From the NCBI RefSeq assembly GCF_020639365.1, contig NZ_JAINUL010000001.1, positions 7,528,412 through 7,571,531 of the forward strand: DNA of 43,120 nt, written 5' to 3'. The notes beneath the pieces are model-generated. The model was not told the origin of the DNA and searched no databases. It worked only from the letters and a program-made list of their open reading frames with translations. The position numbers and the translations under genes are program-made. Of this stretch, positions 30,104 through 38,273 are shown piece by piece. Source of the stretch: Streptomyces flavotricini (lineage in GTDB: Bacteria; Actinomycetota; Actinomycetes; Streptomycetales; Streptomycetaceae). Position 1 is the first letter of the stretch. Each line of letters begins with the position of its first letter.

Positions 30104-30155
30104 CTCTAGGTATCCGGAGCCGGGTCATCCACCCAATAACCCCCGGACCGGGTCC

Positions 30156-30815
30156 TCAGGGGCGACGACCGGCCCAGGCCACCAGCCGGTCGATGGCCGG
30201 GGCGTCGGGATCCACGGTCACGACCTCGGCGAACGGGATCCGCCCGCCGCGGGTTTCGGCCGGCAGCGCACGACGTACGACGCCGATCACCCGCTCGATC
30301 AGGGCCGGGTCCCAGGCCGGGTGCTGCCCGGTCGCCCTCGCCAGGTCCCAGGTGTGCACGGTGAGTTCGTGGGTGTAGACGGCCGCGGCGGCCGCACCCG
30401 GCAGTTCGCCCATCGGAAGGCGCAGCCGCCGGCCCAGGATGCCCGGGTCCGACCACACCTCCGCGACCTCGCGGGCCCCCGGCTCCCAGGCGGCCGCCCA
30501 GGCGCCGTCGGCGAGCTCGTCGGCGAAGGACGGGACGCTGAACGGGTCCTCGCCCCGCCCGATCACCGAGATCCGGCGGACGACGGCGACGAGGTGGCTG
30601 GACAGCCGCCGTACGTCGAACTCCTCGCAGGGGGTGGGGGCGTCGTACTGCTCGGGCCGGACCGCGGCCAGCGTACGGCCCGCCAGCTCGACGGCCGCGG
30701 CGAGGTCGAGCCGCGGGTCGAAGGAGGCGACGGAGGTTTCGGCTGCGACGGAGGCGTCGGCGGTGTCGGCGCTGTCGGTGGAGGTGGTCTCGATGAGCTG
30801 CTCGGTCTGGTTCAT
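30156..30815 (-). CDS. TIGR03086-type metal-binding protein (mycothiol-dependent isomerase N-terminal/DinB-like fold)
   Basis: 219 residues. After a Ser/Thr/Ala-rich leader (about 1-32) comes a four-helix DinB-like domain with family marks TPCEEFDVRRLSSHLVAV and YTHELTVHTWDLARATGQ; the His residues form the metal site. Members are related to mycothiol-dependent maleylpyruvate isomerase, but most have no known substrate. The gene is divergent from a WYL regulator and shares a 31-bp near-palindrome with it, so it is very likely its target. It ends 88 nt before the RNA ligase-kinase gene on the same strand; read-through is possible but not implied. Confidence 0.82.
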   Translation of the reverse strand: MNQTEQLIETTSTDSADTADASVAAETSVASFDPRLDLAAAVELAGRTLAAVRPEQYDAPTPCEEFDVRRLSSHLVAVVRRISVIGRGEDPFSVPSFADELADGAWAAAWEPGAREVAEVWSDPGILGRRLRLPMGELPGAAAAAVYTHELTVHTWDLARATGQHPAWDPALIERVIGVVRRALPAETRGGRIPFAEVVTVDPDAPAIDRLVAWAGRRP

Positions 30816-30830
30816 GTGTTCATCCTGGAA

Positions 30831-30861
30831 GGAAAAGTGGCCACCTTGTGGCCAGTTTTCC
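30831..30861. promoter_or_regulatory. 31-bp near-palindrome, likely WYL-regulator operator
   Basis: Left arm GGAAAAGTGGCCAC and right arm GTGGCCAGTTTTCC pair with one mismatch around CTT. The inner 17 bp (TGGCCAC-CTT-GTGGCCA) are perfect. The site lies between the divergent TIGR03086 and WYL-regulator genes. Confidence 0.7.
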
Positions 30862-30923
30862 GAAGAGAATGAAACGGAACGGCGACGACGACGCCGAAGC
30901 CGACGCGGGAGGTAAAGAGGCAC

Positions 30924-31967
30924 ATGAGAGCCGACCGGCTGGTGGCGACCCTGCTGTTCCTCCAGGAGCGGGGCCGCGTCACCGTCCCCGAAGTGGCCGC
31001 CGAACTGGAGGTGTCCGAGCGCACCGCGCGCCGGGATCTGGAGGCCCTGGCCGCGTCCGGCATCCCCGTCTACTCGCAGCGCGGCCGCGGCGGCGGATGG
31101 TCCCTCGTCGGCGGGGCCCGTACGAACCTCACCGGCCTGACCGCCGACGAGATCCGGGCGCTCTTCCTCGTCACCGGGCCCCTGGCGGCCACCCCCGAAC
31201 TGCGCACCACCCTGCGCAAGCTGGTCCGCGCCCTGCCGCCCACCCTGCGTGCGGAGGCCGAGGCCGCCACCCGCGCCAAGGTCGTCGACGCCACCGACTG
31301 GTCCCGCAACGCCGTCACGGCCGATGCCGCCCACCGCTCGGCGCTCCAAGGCGCCGTCGTCGACGGGATCCGGGTGCGCCTCGGGTACGCGGGCGTCGGC
31401 AAACCGGCCGGCGAGCGTACGGTCGACCCGCTCGGGCTCGTCGCCAAGGCGGGAGTGGACTACCTGGTCGCCGGTACCGACAAGGGCCTGCGCACCTTCC
31501 GGCTCAGCCGGGTCACCTCCGTCCGCCCGACCGGCGAACCCGTGGTCCGCCCGCCCGGCTTCGACCTCGCCACGGCCTGGCGGACCCTGGCCGGCGCCTT
31601 CCAGGAAGGCATGTACGCGGTGACCGCGCGGGCCCGCGTCCACCCCGGCGCGCTCGCCCTGCTGCAACGGCTCCTGGGCGGCCGGGTCCGCGTCGGCGGT
31701 GCGCTGCCCGACGGCTGGACCGAGGTGTGGGTCGACGGCCCGGCCGCCAAGGCCCTGGCCGCCCACCTGGCCGGGCTGGGGGCGAGGGTCGAGGTCCTGG
31801 AGCCGCCGGAGGTACGGCAGTGGCTGGCCCGGCTCGGCGCCGAACTGACGGCGACCTACGCGGCGGATACGGGGGGCCCGGGGCCCGCTCTGCACGCACC
31901 GGACGCGCCGTACGCACGGGACGCACCGCCCGCACCGGACGCGCCCCCGGTCAGTAGCCGACGGTGA
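30924..31967 (+). CDS. YafY-type HTH/WYL transcriptional regulator
   Basis: 347 residues. N-terminal HTH (MRADRLVATLLFLQERGRVTVPEVAAELEVSERTARRDLEAL), WYL domain (about 145-210, with VDPLGLVAKAGVDYLVAG and LRTFRLSRV) and a WCX C-terminal region to about 315. The last 30 residues are an Ala-Pro-Asp-rich tail. It is the second regulator of this type in the window, about 40% like the one at 5981 by eye. GGAGGT precedes the ATG. It is divergent from the TIGR03086 gene. Its last 17 bp overlap the end of the convergent reductase gene. Confidence 0.88.
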   Translation: MRADRLVATLLFLQERGRVTVPEVAAELEVSERTARRDLEALAASGIPVYSQRGRGGGWSLVGGARTNLTGLTADEIRALFLVTGPLAATPELRTTLRKLVRALPPTLRAEAEAATRAKVVDATDWSRNAVTADAAHRSALQGAVVDGIRVRLGYAGVGKPAGERTVDPLGLVAKAGVDYLVAGTDKGLRTFRLSRVTSVRPTGEPVVRPPGFDLATAWRTLAGAFQEGMYAVTARARVHPGALALLQRLLGGRVRVGGALPDGWTEVWVDGPAAKALAAHLAGLGARVEVLEPPEVRQWLARLGAELTATYAADTGGPGPALHAPDAPYARDAPPAPDAPPVSSRR

Positions 31968-32604
31968 ACCGCTTGCCCGCGTGCGCGTCGCGCTCGATCT
32001 CGTCGACCAGGGCCACGGCGTAGTCCTCGGCCGAAATGTGGCTGCCGCCGCCGTCCTCGTCGACGACCAGGTCGTCGAGGGCCAGCCGGTACGTGCCCCT
32101 CCGCTCGCCCGGCGCGATCTGCGCCGCGGGGCTCAGGCAGCTCCAGCGCACCTCCTCGACGGGCACGGTGCGCAGGAAGTCCAACGCCTCGCCGTGGGCG
32201 TGCATGAGCGCGCGGACCGGCTCCGGCACGCCCGCCGCGTCCCAGACCAGCTGTCCGCCGGGGGTGCGCAGCGAGCCCGCCCCGCCCACGACGATCACCC
32301 GGGGGCGCGGCTCGTCCGGGCCGAGCGTGCAGACGCCGCCGATCAGGGACTTGGCGGCGGTCACGAGGACGCCCGGGTCCCCGGAGCCGGGGCCGACGGC
32401 GCTGACGACCACGTCCCGGCCGCCGGCCACCTCGGCGACGGAGTGCGGGTCGAGGACGTCGCCGCGCACCACCTCGGCTCCGGAATCCGCGAGCTTCGCG
32501 GGGTCGCGGACGACCGCGGTGACCTGGTGGCCGCGGCCGAGTGCTTCGCGCAGCACGCGGGCTCCGATGGTGCCGGTCGCGCCGAACAGGGCGATCTTCG
32601 CCAT
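31951..32604 (-). CDS. NAD(P)-binding atypical SDR (NmrA/YwnB-like)
   Basis: 217 residues. Start MAKIALFGATGTIGARVLREALGRGHQVTAVVRD gives a GxxGxxG cofactor site typical of the NAD(P)H-binding NmrA-like group. VVSAVGPG and RVIVVGGAGSL continue the fold, and the protein ends HAGKRFTVGY. Such proteins act as flavin or quinone reductases, or as redox sensors without catalysis. The reading frame overlaps the 3' end of the convergent WYL regulator by 17 bp. The following 277 nt up to the lipoprotein gene show no feature. Confidence 0.85.
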   Translation of the reverse strand: MAKIALFGATGTIGARVLREALGRGHQVTAVVRDPAKLADSGAEVVRGDVLDPHSVAEVAGGRDVVVSAVGPGSGDPGVLVTAAKSLIGGVCTLGPDEPRPRVIVVGGAGSLRTPGGQLVWDAAGVPEPVRALMHAHGEALDFLRTVPVEEVRWSCLSPAAQIAPGERRGTYRLALDDLVVDEDGGGSHISAEDYAVALVDEIERDAHAGKRFTVGY

Positions 32605-32881
32605 GGCGACTCCCTGGGTGGTGGAGGCGGTACGGGCCTCACGTCGGACCCGTGCCGCCCATCCAAGCGAACCGGCCCCCCACCACCCGGCAGCCGGGCC
32701 GAGTCCACACGGATGATCCGCCCTTATCCGAAGGCCACCGAGATGTGACGTTCGCAGACGGTAATCCACGGCCCGGACCGCTCCGACAGGTCACGCCTCT
32801 GCACGCCGGTCCGCACCCGGTGCGGTCCTGGTCTCAGTCGACCGCATCACGGAGACCGCCCGGGCACCCCCGAGACACCCC

Positions 32882-33325
32882 CTAGCGGCACAGGGCGACG
32901 ATGGACGGGGAGACCGTGCCCCTGGCCGCCTCGCACAGGGGTGCCATGTCGTACGTGCGCGGTGGCCCGGGCCGGGGTTTCGACTGTGCGGGCGGGCGCT
33001 TGCGGGGCTTCGGCGCCGGGGCGGGGCGTAGGGGCCGCACCGGCCGGGCCGGCGCGCGATCGCCGGCCCGGGGCCGGTCCTGCGCGGCCTGCGCCGCGGC
33101 CGGCGCCGGCCGCTCCGGCGCAGGGGCCGACGGGGTTTCCGACGCCGGGAGCCGCCCCAACGGCAGGGCCTCTACCACCGCCACCGGGCCCGCCGTCCGG
33201 TCCGCGGCCGGAGTCGTACGGGCCACCTCCGCGGGCCGGTCCGGCCGTACGGTCACGCAGCCGGAGGTCAGCGCCACCGCGGCGAGGATCAGGGGCAGGG
33301 GCAGAACCACCCGGCGCAACTGCAT
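32882..33325 (-). CDS. Pro-rich lipoprotein (paralogue of the gene at 9696)
   Basis: 147 residues. MQLRR start, hydrophobic core and lipobox ALTSGC, then EALPLGRLP, a long Pro/Ala/Arg low-complexity stretch and a C-terminal LCEAARGTVSPSIVALC. The start, the PLGRLP block and the two-Cys C-terminal motif match the lipoprotein at 9696-10136. The Met at 33325 is chosen because the preceding bases are also conserved there. It is probably attached to the outer face of the membrane and reaches into the wall; function unknown. Confidence 0.7.
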   Translation of the reverse strand: MQLRRVVLPLPLILAAVALTSGCVTVRPDRPAEVARTTPAADRTAGPVAVVEALPLGRLPASETPSAPAPERPAPAAAQAAQDRPRAGDRAPARPVRPLRPAPAPKPRKRPPAQSKPRPGPPRTYDMAPLCEAARGTVSPSIVALCR

Positions 33326-33404
33326 CCGCCCACCCTGCCGTACGCCGGCCGCTCCCACCTACGCACCGTCACACACACGGGTGACGGCACGCGGCGCACG
33401 CGGG

Positions 33405-34628
33405 TCACGCGGCCCGGCGGCCGCGGGTGGCCAGGCGGAGGAGGTGTTCCAGGGGGCCACGGCGCAGCGGGCTGTCCGCCCAGTGGAGTTGCCAGGCCCA
33501 GGCCACTGCCAGTGCCACACCGGCGAAGCCGGCCAGCGCACCCCAGGACGCGGCTCCGTGGGCCGGTCCGGCCAGGACCAGGGCGTGCAGGACGTACGCG
33601 CTGAGGGCCATCGCCCCGAGCGCGGCCAGCGGCCGCTGCAGCCGCGCTCCGGCCCGGCCGCGCGCGGCGAGCACGAAGAGCCCGATGAGGGCGCAGCCCA
33701 CCCCCGCATTGCCGACGGTCTCCAGCGGCGTCTGGCTGTACGGGTCCGCCACCAGCAGCCACTCCCACGAGGTGCTCGGCACGGCGCCGAACTGCCCCCG
33801 CAGGACCTCCCGTACGGGATCGGCCGTCCCCAGGGCCTCCGGATGGCGGGCCGCGATCACGTCGAGCAGCCGTTCCCGGCCGCCGAGCACATGGGCGCCC
33901 ACCCAGGCGGTGCCGTAGCCCGCGGCCGCAGCGGCCGCGCCCCAGACCGCCATCCGCCGGGCCGCCCGACGTTCGCGCAGATCGCACAGCCGGCCGAGGG
34001 CAAGCCCGACCAGGACGTAGGGGAAGTAGGTGGCCAGCGGATAGGCGCCGGTGAGCAGCAGCTCGCAGAGCCCCCGGGCCAGCCCCTCCCAGCCGGTCAG
34101 GGCGGTGAGTTCGGGGACCGCGCCGCGCCCGGAGGCCTCGTACCCGAACACCGGGCCGAGCAGGAAGGAGAGCAGCGGGCCCGCCGCCACGGAGACCCCG
34201 GCGACGGCGGTGAGCACCCGGGTGGACAGCCGGGTGAAGGGCTCGGCGGCGAGGAAGTAGACGGCGAAGAAGGCCAGGATGACCAGGATCCCCGGCCAGA
34301 GGGCGGCCAGCAGCAGGCCCAGCCCGGCCAGGATCGCGCAGCGGATCACCAGCGGGCGGTAGCGCCGTGCCCAGCCGTCCGGCTGCTCGGCGGGGGCGCG
34401 CCCGCGCTGCGCGAGGGCCAGCGAGAACCCGGCGAGGAGGGTGAACAGCGCCGGTGCCCGTCCGTCGGCCGCGACGATCAGGTATCCGGCGCCCTCCGGT
34501 CGCGGGCCCGGGCCGACATGCACGGCGAACATCCCGAGGACGGCCAGCCCGCGGACGGCATCGACGGCGGCGAGCCTCCCGCCGCCGCCCGCCCAGAGCC
34601 CGGTTCCCGCGGTCCGCGTCCCCGTCAT
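33405..34628 (-). CDS. DUF418 family polytopic membrane protein
   Basis: 407 residues, about 8-10 membrane segments. It begins AAVDAVRGLAVLGMFAVHVG, the acyltransferase-3-like start shared by this group, and ends with the DUF418 hallmarks WQLHWADSPLRRGPLEHLLR. Function is unknown; relatives are thought to be transporters or membrane-lipid/wall-modifying acyltransferases. The start overlaps the stop of the upstream gene by 4 nt (ATGA), so they are translationally coupled. The longer open frame to 35534 is antisense shadow. Confidence 0.85.
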   Translation of the reverse strand: MTGTRTAGTGLWAGGGGRLAAVDAVRGLAVLGMFAVHVGPGPRPEGAGYLIVAADGRAPALFTLLAGFSLALAQRGRAPAEQPDGWARRYRPLVIRCAILAGLGLLLAALWPGILVILAFFAVYFLAAEPFTRLSTRVLTAVAGVSVAAGPLLSFLLGPVFGYEASGRGAVPELTALTGWEGLARGLCELLLTGAYPLATYFPYVLVGLALGRLCDLRERRAARRMAVWGAAAAAAGYGTAWVGAHVLGGRERLLDVIAARHPEALGTADPVREVLRGQFGAVPSTSWEWLLVADPYSQTPLETVGNAGVGCALIGLFVLAARGRAGARLQRPLAALGAMALSAYVLHALVLAGPAHGAASWGALAGFAGVALAVAWAWQLHWADSPLRRGPLEHLLRLATRGRRAA

Positions 34629-35437
34629 CCGCAGGTGACGCTGTCGCGCGGCGTGTACCGGGTCTTCATCATCTCCCGCTCGACCTCCTGGCCGCCCTGC
34701 ACGAACACGCGGTCGACGGCGACGTCGAACCCTTCCAGCGGGGACTGAGGTTCGTACTCGGGCCCGGTGTCGGTACGGGTGGCCGGCTGCTTGACATGCG
34801 TCCGGGGGGCCGCGCGTACCTCCTCGGCGACGGTGACCCGGCGCGAGCCGTCGGGCCGGCGCTTCGCCTCGACCGGGCGGGTGACCGGGGGCACCGGCTT
34901 GACCTTGCCCTTCTCGAAGGTGACGGTGCCTTCGCTGACCTCCTGCCCGGTCCTCCCGCCGATGCCGTCGAGGGCGGAACGGGCCGTCTTCTCGTCGAGG
35001 CGGACCACCGGGCGGGCGTCGGGGTCGCCGAAGGAGGGGAGCCGGCCGATCACGCTGACCGGGTCCGAGCCGGAGCGGGCGGCCCGGCCGACCGTGACGG
35101 CGGTGTCCAACGACAGCCCGAGAGCGGCCGGTTCGGCCCGCTCGGTGCGCTCGCCGATGCGCAGCCCGAGCGGGGCCGCGGTGGCCGGGCCGAGCTCCGC
35201 GTCCAGGCGCCGGCCGGCTTCGGTCCGGCTGAGCCCGCCGATGCCGATTCCACGGACCTTGGTGACGGACGCGATCTCCTCTCCGGCCGGGAGCGGACCG
35301 GCGGCGTACAGCCCGCCGAAGCCGAGGGCCGCGGCTCCGCCGGCCGCGCCCGCGACGGCGGGCGCGCTCCACCGCCGGGCGGGGGCGGCCCTGTCGGCCC
35401 CGCCCACACCCGTGGCCGTACGGGAACCGCGTCGCAT
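34625..35437 (-). CDS. Membrane-anchored protein with PG_binding_4 (YoaR-like) domain
   Basis: 270 residues. A basic cytoplasmic N-terminus is followed by one membrane segment (about 27-48) and an extracytoplasmic domain. GIGIGGLSRTEAGRRLDAEL and ALGLSLDTAVTVGRAARSG are characteristic of the PG_binding_4 domain often found before VanW or L,D-transpeptidase domains. Neither follows here, so the protein stops after the binding part and a beta-rich tail with DVAVDRVFVQGGQEV. It likely contacts peptidoglycan. It is coupled to the DUF418 gene. Confidence 0.7.
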   Translation of the reverse strand: MRRGSRTATGVGGADRAAPARRWSAPAVAGAAGGAAALGFGGLYAAGPLPAGEEIASVTKVRGIGIGGLSRTEAGRRLDAELGPATAAPLGLRIGERTERAEPAALGLSLDTAVTVGRAARSGSDPVSVIGRLPSFGDPDARPVVRLDEKTARSALDGIGGRTGQEVSEGTVTFEKGKVKPVPPVTRPVEAKRRPDGSRRVTVAEEVRAAPRTHVKQPATRTDTGPEYEPQSPLEGFDVAVDRVFVQGGQEVEREMMKTRYTPRDSVTCG

Positions 35438-35517
35438 CCTTCTGCCTCTCCTCGATGGTCCGGTGGGGCCCGGGGCAGGTCCCGGGACGGGTTCGGGGCG
35501 GGCCCGGTGACGTGGTC

Positions 35518-35545
35518 GGACCGGCGGTTTTCAAGCCGCCAGTCC
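35518..35545. promoter_or_regulatory. Imperfect inverted repeat between divergent genes
   Basis: GGACCGGCGGTT pairs with AGCCGCCAGTCC (one mismatch and one wobble) around a 4-nt centre. It lies between the PG_binding_4 gene and the Nudix gene and could be an operator or leader hairpin. Confidence 0.4.
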
Positions 35546-35597
35546 GCGCGACGAACGTACCAACGAGGAGGTAACAAGGTAATAAAGAGGTATAGGG

Positions 35598-36716
35598 GTG
35601 GCAAAGCGGCGGTCAGTGATCGGAGTGCTTCGACGGCGTAACCCCCGGGCCGTCAGGGCTGTTGCACAGGCCGAGGGTCCCACCACGGTGAACGGAGTGC
35701 CGATGCCGCAGCTGACCGACGAGGCCTTGACCGAAGACGAGGGCGGCGGGCCGGGTACGTGGATGACCCCGCAGGAGTACGGGGCTTCGCGGGCCGCGCT
35801 CTGGACCGGAGCCGTCGTCCTGGTCACCGACACCGACGGCCGGGTCCTCGTGCAGAGCGTCGACTACCGCCCCGACCGGCTGCTGCCCGGCGGCGCCGTG
35901 GACGCGGGAGAGGCCCCGGCCGCCGCCGCGGCCCGGGAAGTACGGGAGGAGCTCGGCGTGGACGGCCGCTACCCGCGCGGACTCGCGGTGGACTGGATCC
36001 CGGCCGACACCCCCGGCATCCCGCCCGAGATGGGCTTTCCGGGGGAGATCCTGCACGTGTACGACGGCGGCACGTGGACCCCGGACCGGATCGACGAGAT
36101 CTGCCTCCCGGCGCAGGAGGTCACCGGCATCCACTTCGCCGAACCGGCCGACCTGCCCGCCCTGATGGACCCCGGCGACGCCCGCCGCGCCCTGTCGGCG
36201 CTGCGCGCCCGCATCAACGGCGGCGGTCCGGCCCTGCTGGAGGACGGCCGCCCCACCCTGCCGACCGCCCTGGACCGGCTCGGGGTCCTGCGTGCCCGCC
36301 GCACCCCGCTCCACGGCACCTGGCACCCCGGCCCGGTACCGGCGGGCCCGCCCGTACGGGAGCCCTCGGCCTGGCTGTTCGCGCCCGACGGCCGGGTCCT
36401 GCTCCTGGTCTCCCGCGCCACCGGCGCCGTACGCCTCCCGCCCCCGACGGCGGACTCCGCCCCGCTCGGCTACCGCCACGCCGACGGGGCGGCCCATCCC
36501 CGGACGGCGGGCCGCCTGCCCTCACCGGCCCCGGCCGCGGACCCGGCGTACGCGCGCCTGCTGGCCACCCCGGAGCAGGTCCGCGAGCTCGCGGACTGGG
36601 GCCCGGCCGGCCATGCCGAACTCGCCGCGGTCCACGAGGCCCGCACCCGCCTGCGCATCCCGCCCCCGCCGCGCACCCCCCTCACCGAACTCCCGGAGGA
36701 GGGCTCCGGCCGCTGA
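35598..36716 (+). CDS. Nudix hydrolase with C-terminal extension
   Basis: 372 residues from a GTG at 35598 (AGAGG upstream); the Met at 35703 is an alternative start. The Nudix domain (about 65-205) has a complete box, GGAVDAGEAPAAAAAREVRE followed by ELGV, with all metal-binding Glu present. It therefore should cleave a nucleoside-diphosphate-linked compound. The C-terminal 165 residues have no recognised domain, though WLFAPDGRVLLLVSRATGAVRLPP repeats the opening strands of a Nudix fold, suggesting a second, degenerate copy without a Nudix box. Substrate unknown. Confidence 0.82.
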   Translation: MAKRRSVIGVLRRRNPRAVRAVAQAEGPTTVNGVPMPQLTDEALTEDEGGGPGTWMTPQEYGASRAALWTGAVVLVTDTDGRVLVQSVDYRPDRLLPGGAVDAGEAPAAAAAREVREELGVDGRYPRGLAVDWIPADTPGIPPEMGFPGEILHVYDGGTWTPDRIDEICLPAQEVTGIHFAEPADLPALMDPGDARRALSALRARINGGGPALLEDGRPTLPTALDRLGVLRARRTPLHGTWHPGPVPAGPPVREPSAWLFAPDGRVLLLVSRATGAVRLPPPTADSAPLGYRHADGAAHPRTAGRLPSPAPAADPAYARLLATPEQVRELADWGPAGHAELAAVHEARTRLRIPPPPRTPLTELPEEGSGR

Positions 36717-36828
36717 CCGGGCAGGAGCCGGGCCGTGCCCCCGGTTCGAGCACGCCGCCCCGCCGAACGGGCGCACGGCCCGGCTGCGATCATGTGCGTG
36801 TGCCGACCACGGAATCCGGAGCGTAGCC

Positions 36829-37563
36829 ATGGGGCTTGAACACCACCGCGTCGTCATCACCGCCGGCGGGCGGGACTTCGGGCGGACCCTCGCCCTTCGG
36901 TTCGCCGCCCGGGGCGCGGAGGTCCACCTCTGCGCGCGCAGCCTCGAAGCGGCCGCACGCGTCCGCGACGAGATCCTCGCGCAGGGCCACGGGGCCGACC
37001 GGGTCCACGCGTACGCCTGCGACCTCGCGGACCCCGCCTCCGTACGGGAGTTCGCGGCCGCGGTGGCCGCCCGCACCGACCGCGTCGACGTGCTCCTCAA
37101 CAACGGCTCCCGCTACCAGCACGGTCCGGACCTGCTCTCCGCCTCCGACGAGGACGTCGTCGACACCCTCGCCTCCGGCGCCACCGGCACCGTCCTCGTC
37201 GCCAAGGCCTTCCTCCCGCTGCTCCTGAACTCCGACAAGCCCGACATCGTGACGATGGTCTCCGCCTGCGGTGAGAGCGGCCACCACCGCTCCGACGCGC
37301 ACGACGCCTTCTACGCCGCCAAATCCGCCCAGGCAGGTTTCACCGAGATCCTCTCCCGCCGGCTGCGCCAACACGGAGTCCGCGTCATCTCCCTCTACCC
37401 ACCGGACTTCGACAACCACGACCCGCTGTCCCCGGAATGGGAGGGCGCCCCGCGCACGGCGAAGGACCCGCTGACCGCCCAGTCGCTGGTGGACTGCGTC
37501 TTCTTCGCCGTCGGCCAGCCCCGGGACTGCTTCATCAAGTCCTTCCACTTCGAGCAGGTCTGA
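36829..37563 (+). CDS. Atypical short-chain dehydrogenase/reductase
   Basis: 244 residues from the ATG at 36829. Rossmann start VVITAGGRDFGRTLALRFAARGAEVHLCAR, then LLNNGSRYQHG (NNGS instead of NNAG) and MVSACGESG. The Tyr-x-x-x-Lys site reads FYAAK, so Phe occupies the usual Tyr position with a Tyr one residue later; activity may be altered. The C-terminal VISLYPPDFDNHDP is also unlike classical SDRs. It is followed 5 nt later by the GNAT gene, forming an operon. The longer frame upstream overlaps the Nudix gene and is rejected. Confidence 0.82.
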   Translation: MGLEHHRVVITAGGRDFGRTLALRFAARGAEVHLCARSLEAAARVRDEILAQGHGADRVHAYACDLADPASVREFAAAVAARTDRVDVLLNNGSRYQHGPDLLSASDEDVVDTLASGATGTVLVAKAFLPLLLNSDKPDIVTMVSACGESGHHRSDAHDAFYAAKSAQAGFTEILSRRLRQHGVRVISLYPPDFDNHDPLSPEWEGAPRTAKDPLTAQSLVDCVFFAVGQPRDCFIKSFHFEQV

Positions 37564-37568
37564 CGGGC

Positions 37569-38225
37569 ATGGGACGCACGCCCGACGCGCTCGGGGAGAT
37601 CCTGGCCGCGGCGGCCGCCGGGCAGTTCCCGCCGGCCGACGGCGGGACGACGGTGGTGCCCCAGCCGAGTCCGCGTGACGCGGGCGTCATCGCCTTCACC
37701 GCGCACTCCGTCGTCTTCACCGACGAGGACCCGCGGTGGGTGCGCTCCGCCCTCGCCGCCCTCGCGTGCGACGCCCTCGCCGCGACCATGCACCCCCGGT
37801 TCCTCGCCGCCCTGCTGGACCGCACCGGCCGCACCACCGACACCGTCGACCTGCTCACCGTCGCCGGACCGCTGCCCGGCGGCCCGCCGCTGGAGCTGCG
37901 CGAGGTCGACGACCCCGACCACCCCCGGGTGCGGCGGGCCCTGCGCCGCCGCGACGACGTACGGGTCTGGGCCGCGGACGGCGGAGTGCTCGTACTCGGC
38001 CGCGGTGTCGCGGGCCGCTGGGAGACGGCGATCGAGGTGGACGAGGAGGTCCGCCACCGTGGCCTGGGCCGCGACCTGGCCCGCGCGGCCCGCCACCTCG
38101 TCCCCGACGGGGAGCCGGTCTGGTCCCAGCAGGCCGCGGGCAATGCCCGCAGCATCCGGGCCTTCCAGGCCGCCGGGTTCCGTCCGGTCGGTTCGGAGGC
38201 ACTGCTGCTGGCGCCCCCGGGCTGA
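37569..38225 (+). CDS. GNAT family N-acetyltransferase
   Basis: 218 residues from the ATG at 37569, 5 nt after the SDR stop. The first 100 residues form a divergent N-terminal region; the GNAT fold is clear at about 125-215, with WETAIEVDEEVRHRGLGRDLARAARHL containing the acetyl-CoA loop and VWSQQAAGNARSIRAFQAAGFRPVG as the last strand-helix. The substrate is not evident. Confidence 0.85.
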   Translation: MGRTPDALGEILAAAAAGQFPPADGGTTVVPQPSPRDAGVIAFTAHSVVFTDEDPRWVRSALAALACDALAATMHPRFLAALLDRTGRTTDTVDLLTVAGPLPGGPPLELREVDDPDHPRVRRALRRRDDVRVWAADGGVLVLGRGVAGRWETAIEVDEEVRHRGLGRDLARAARHLVPDGEPVWSQQAAGNARSIRAFQAAGFRPVGSEALLLAPPG

Positions 38226-38273
38226 GGCACCCCTGGGCGTCGGGGGTCCACCGGGGTCGTGTGGAATGGGTGC

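Noticed and set aside
28215..30128. Upstream extension of the four-module protein to 1591 residues
   Set aside because: The extension runs through the ligase-kinase gene in another frame and has shadow composition; the family start at MRTSEELFHQVRWDP and the one-base stop/start overlap fix the true start at 28214.
30156..30815. TIGR03086 gene as a third member of the RNA-repair operon
   Set aside because: It is on the same strand but 88 nt away, has its own divergent regulator and operator, and belongs to an unrelated family.
35565..35590. Resemblance of GTAACAAGGTA to the 3' end of 16S rRNA
   Set aside because: The match is about ten bases with no flanking rRNA sequence; it is a coincidence in a purine-rich leader.
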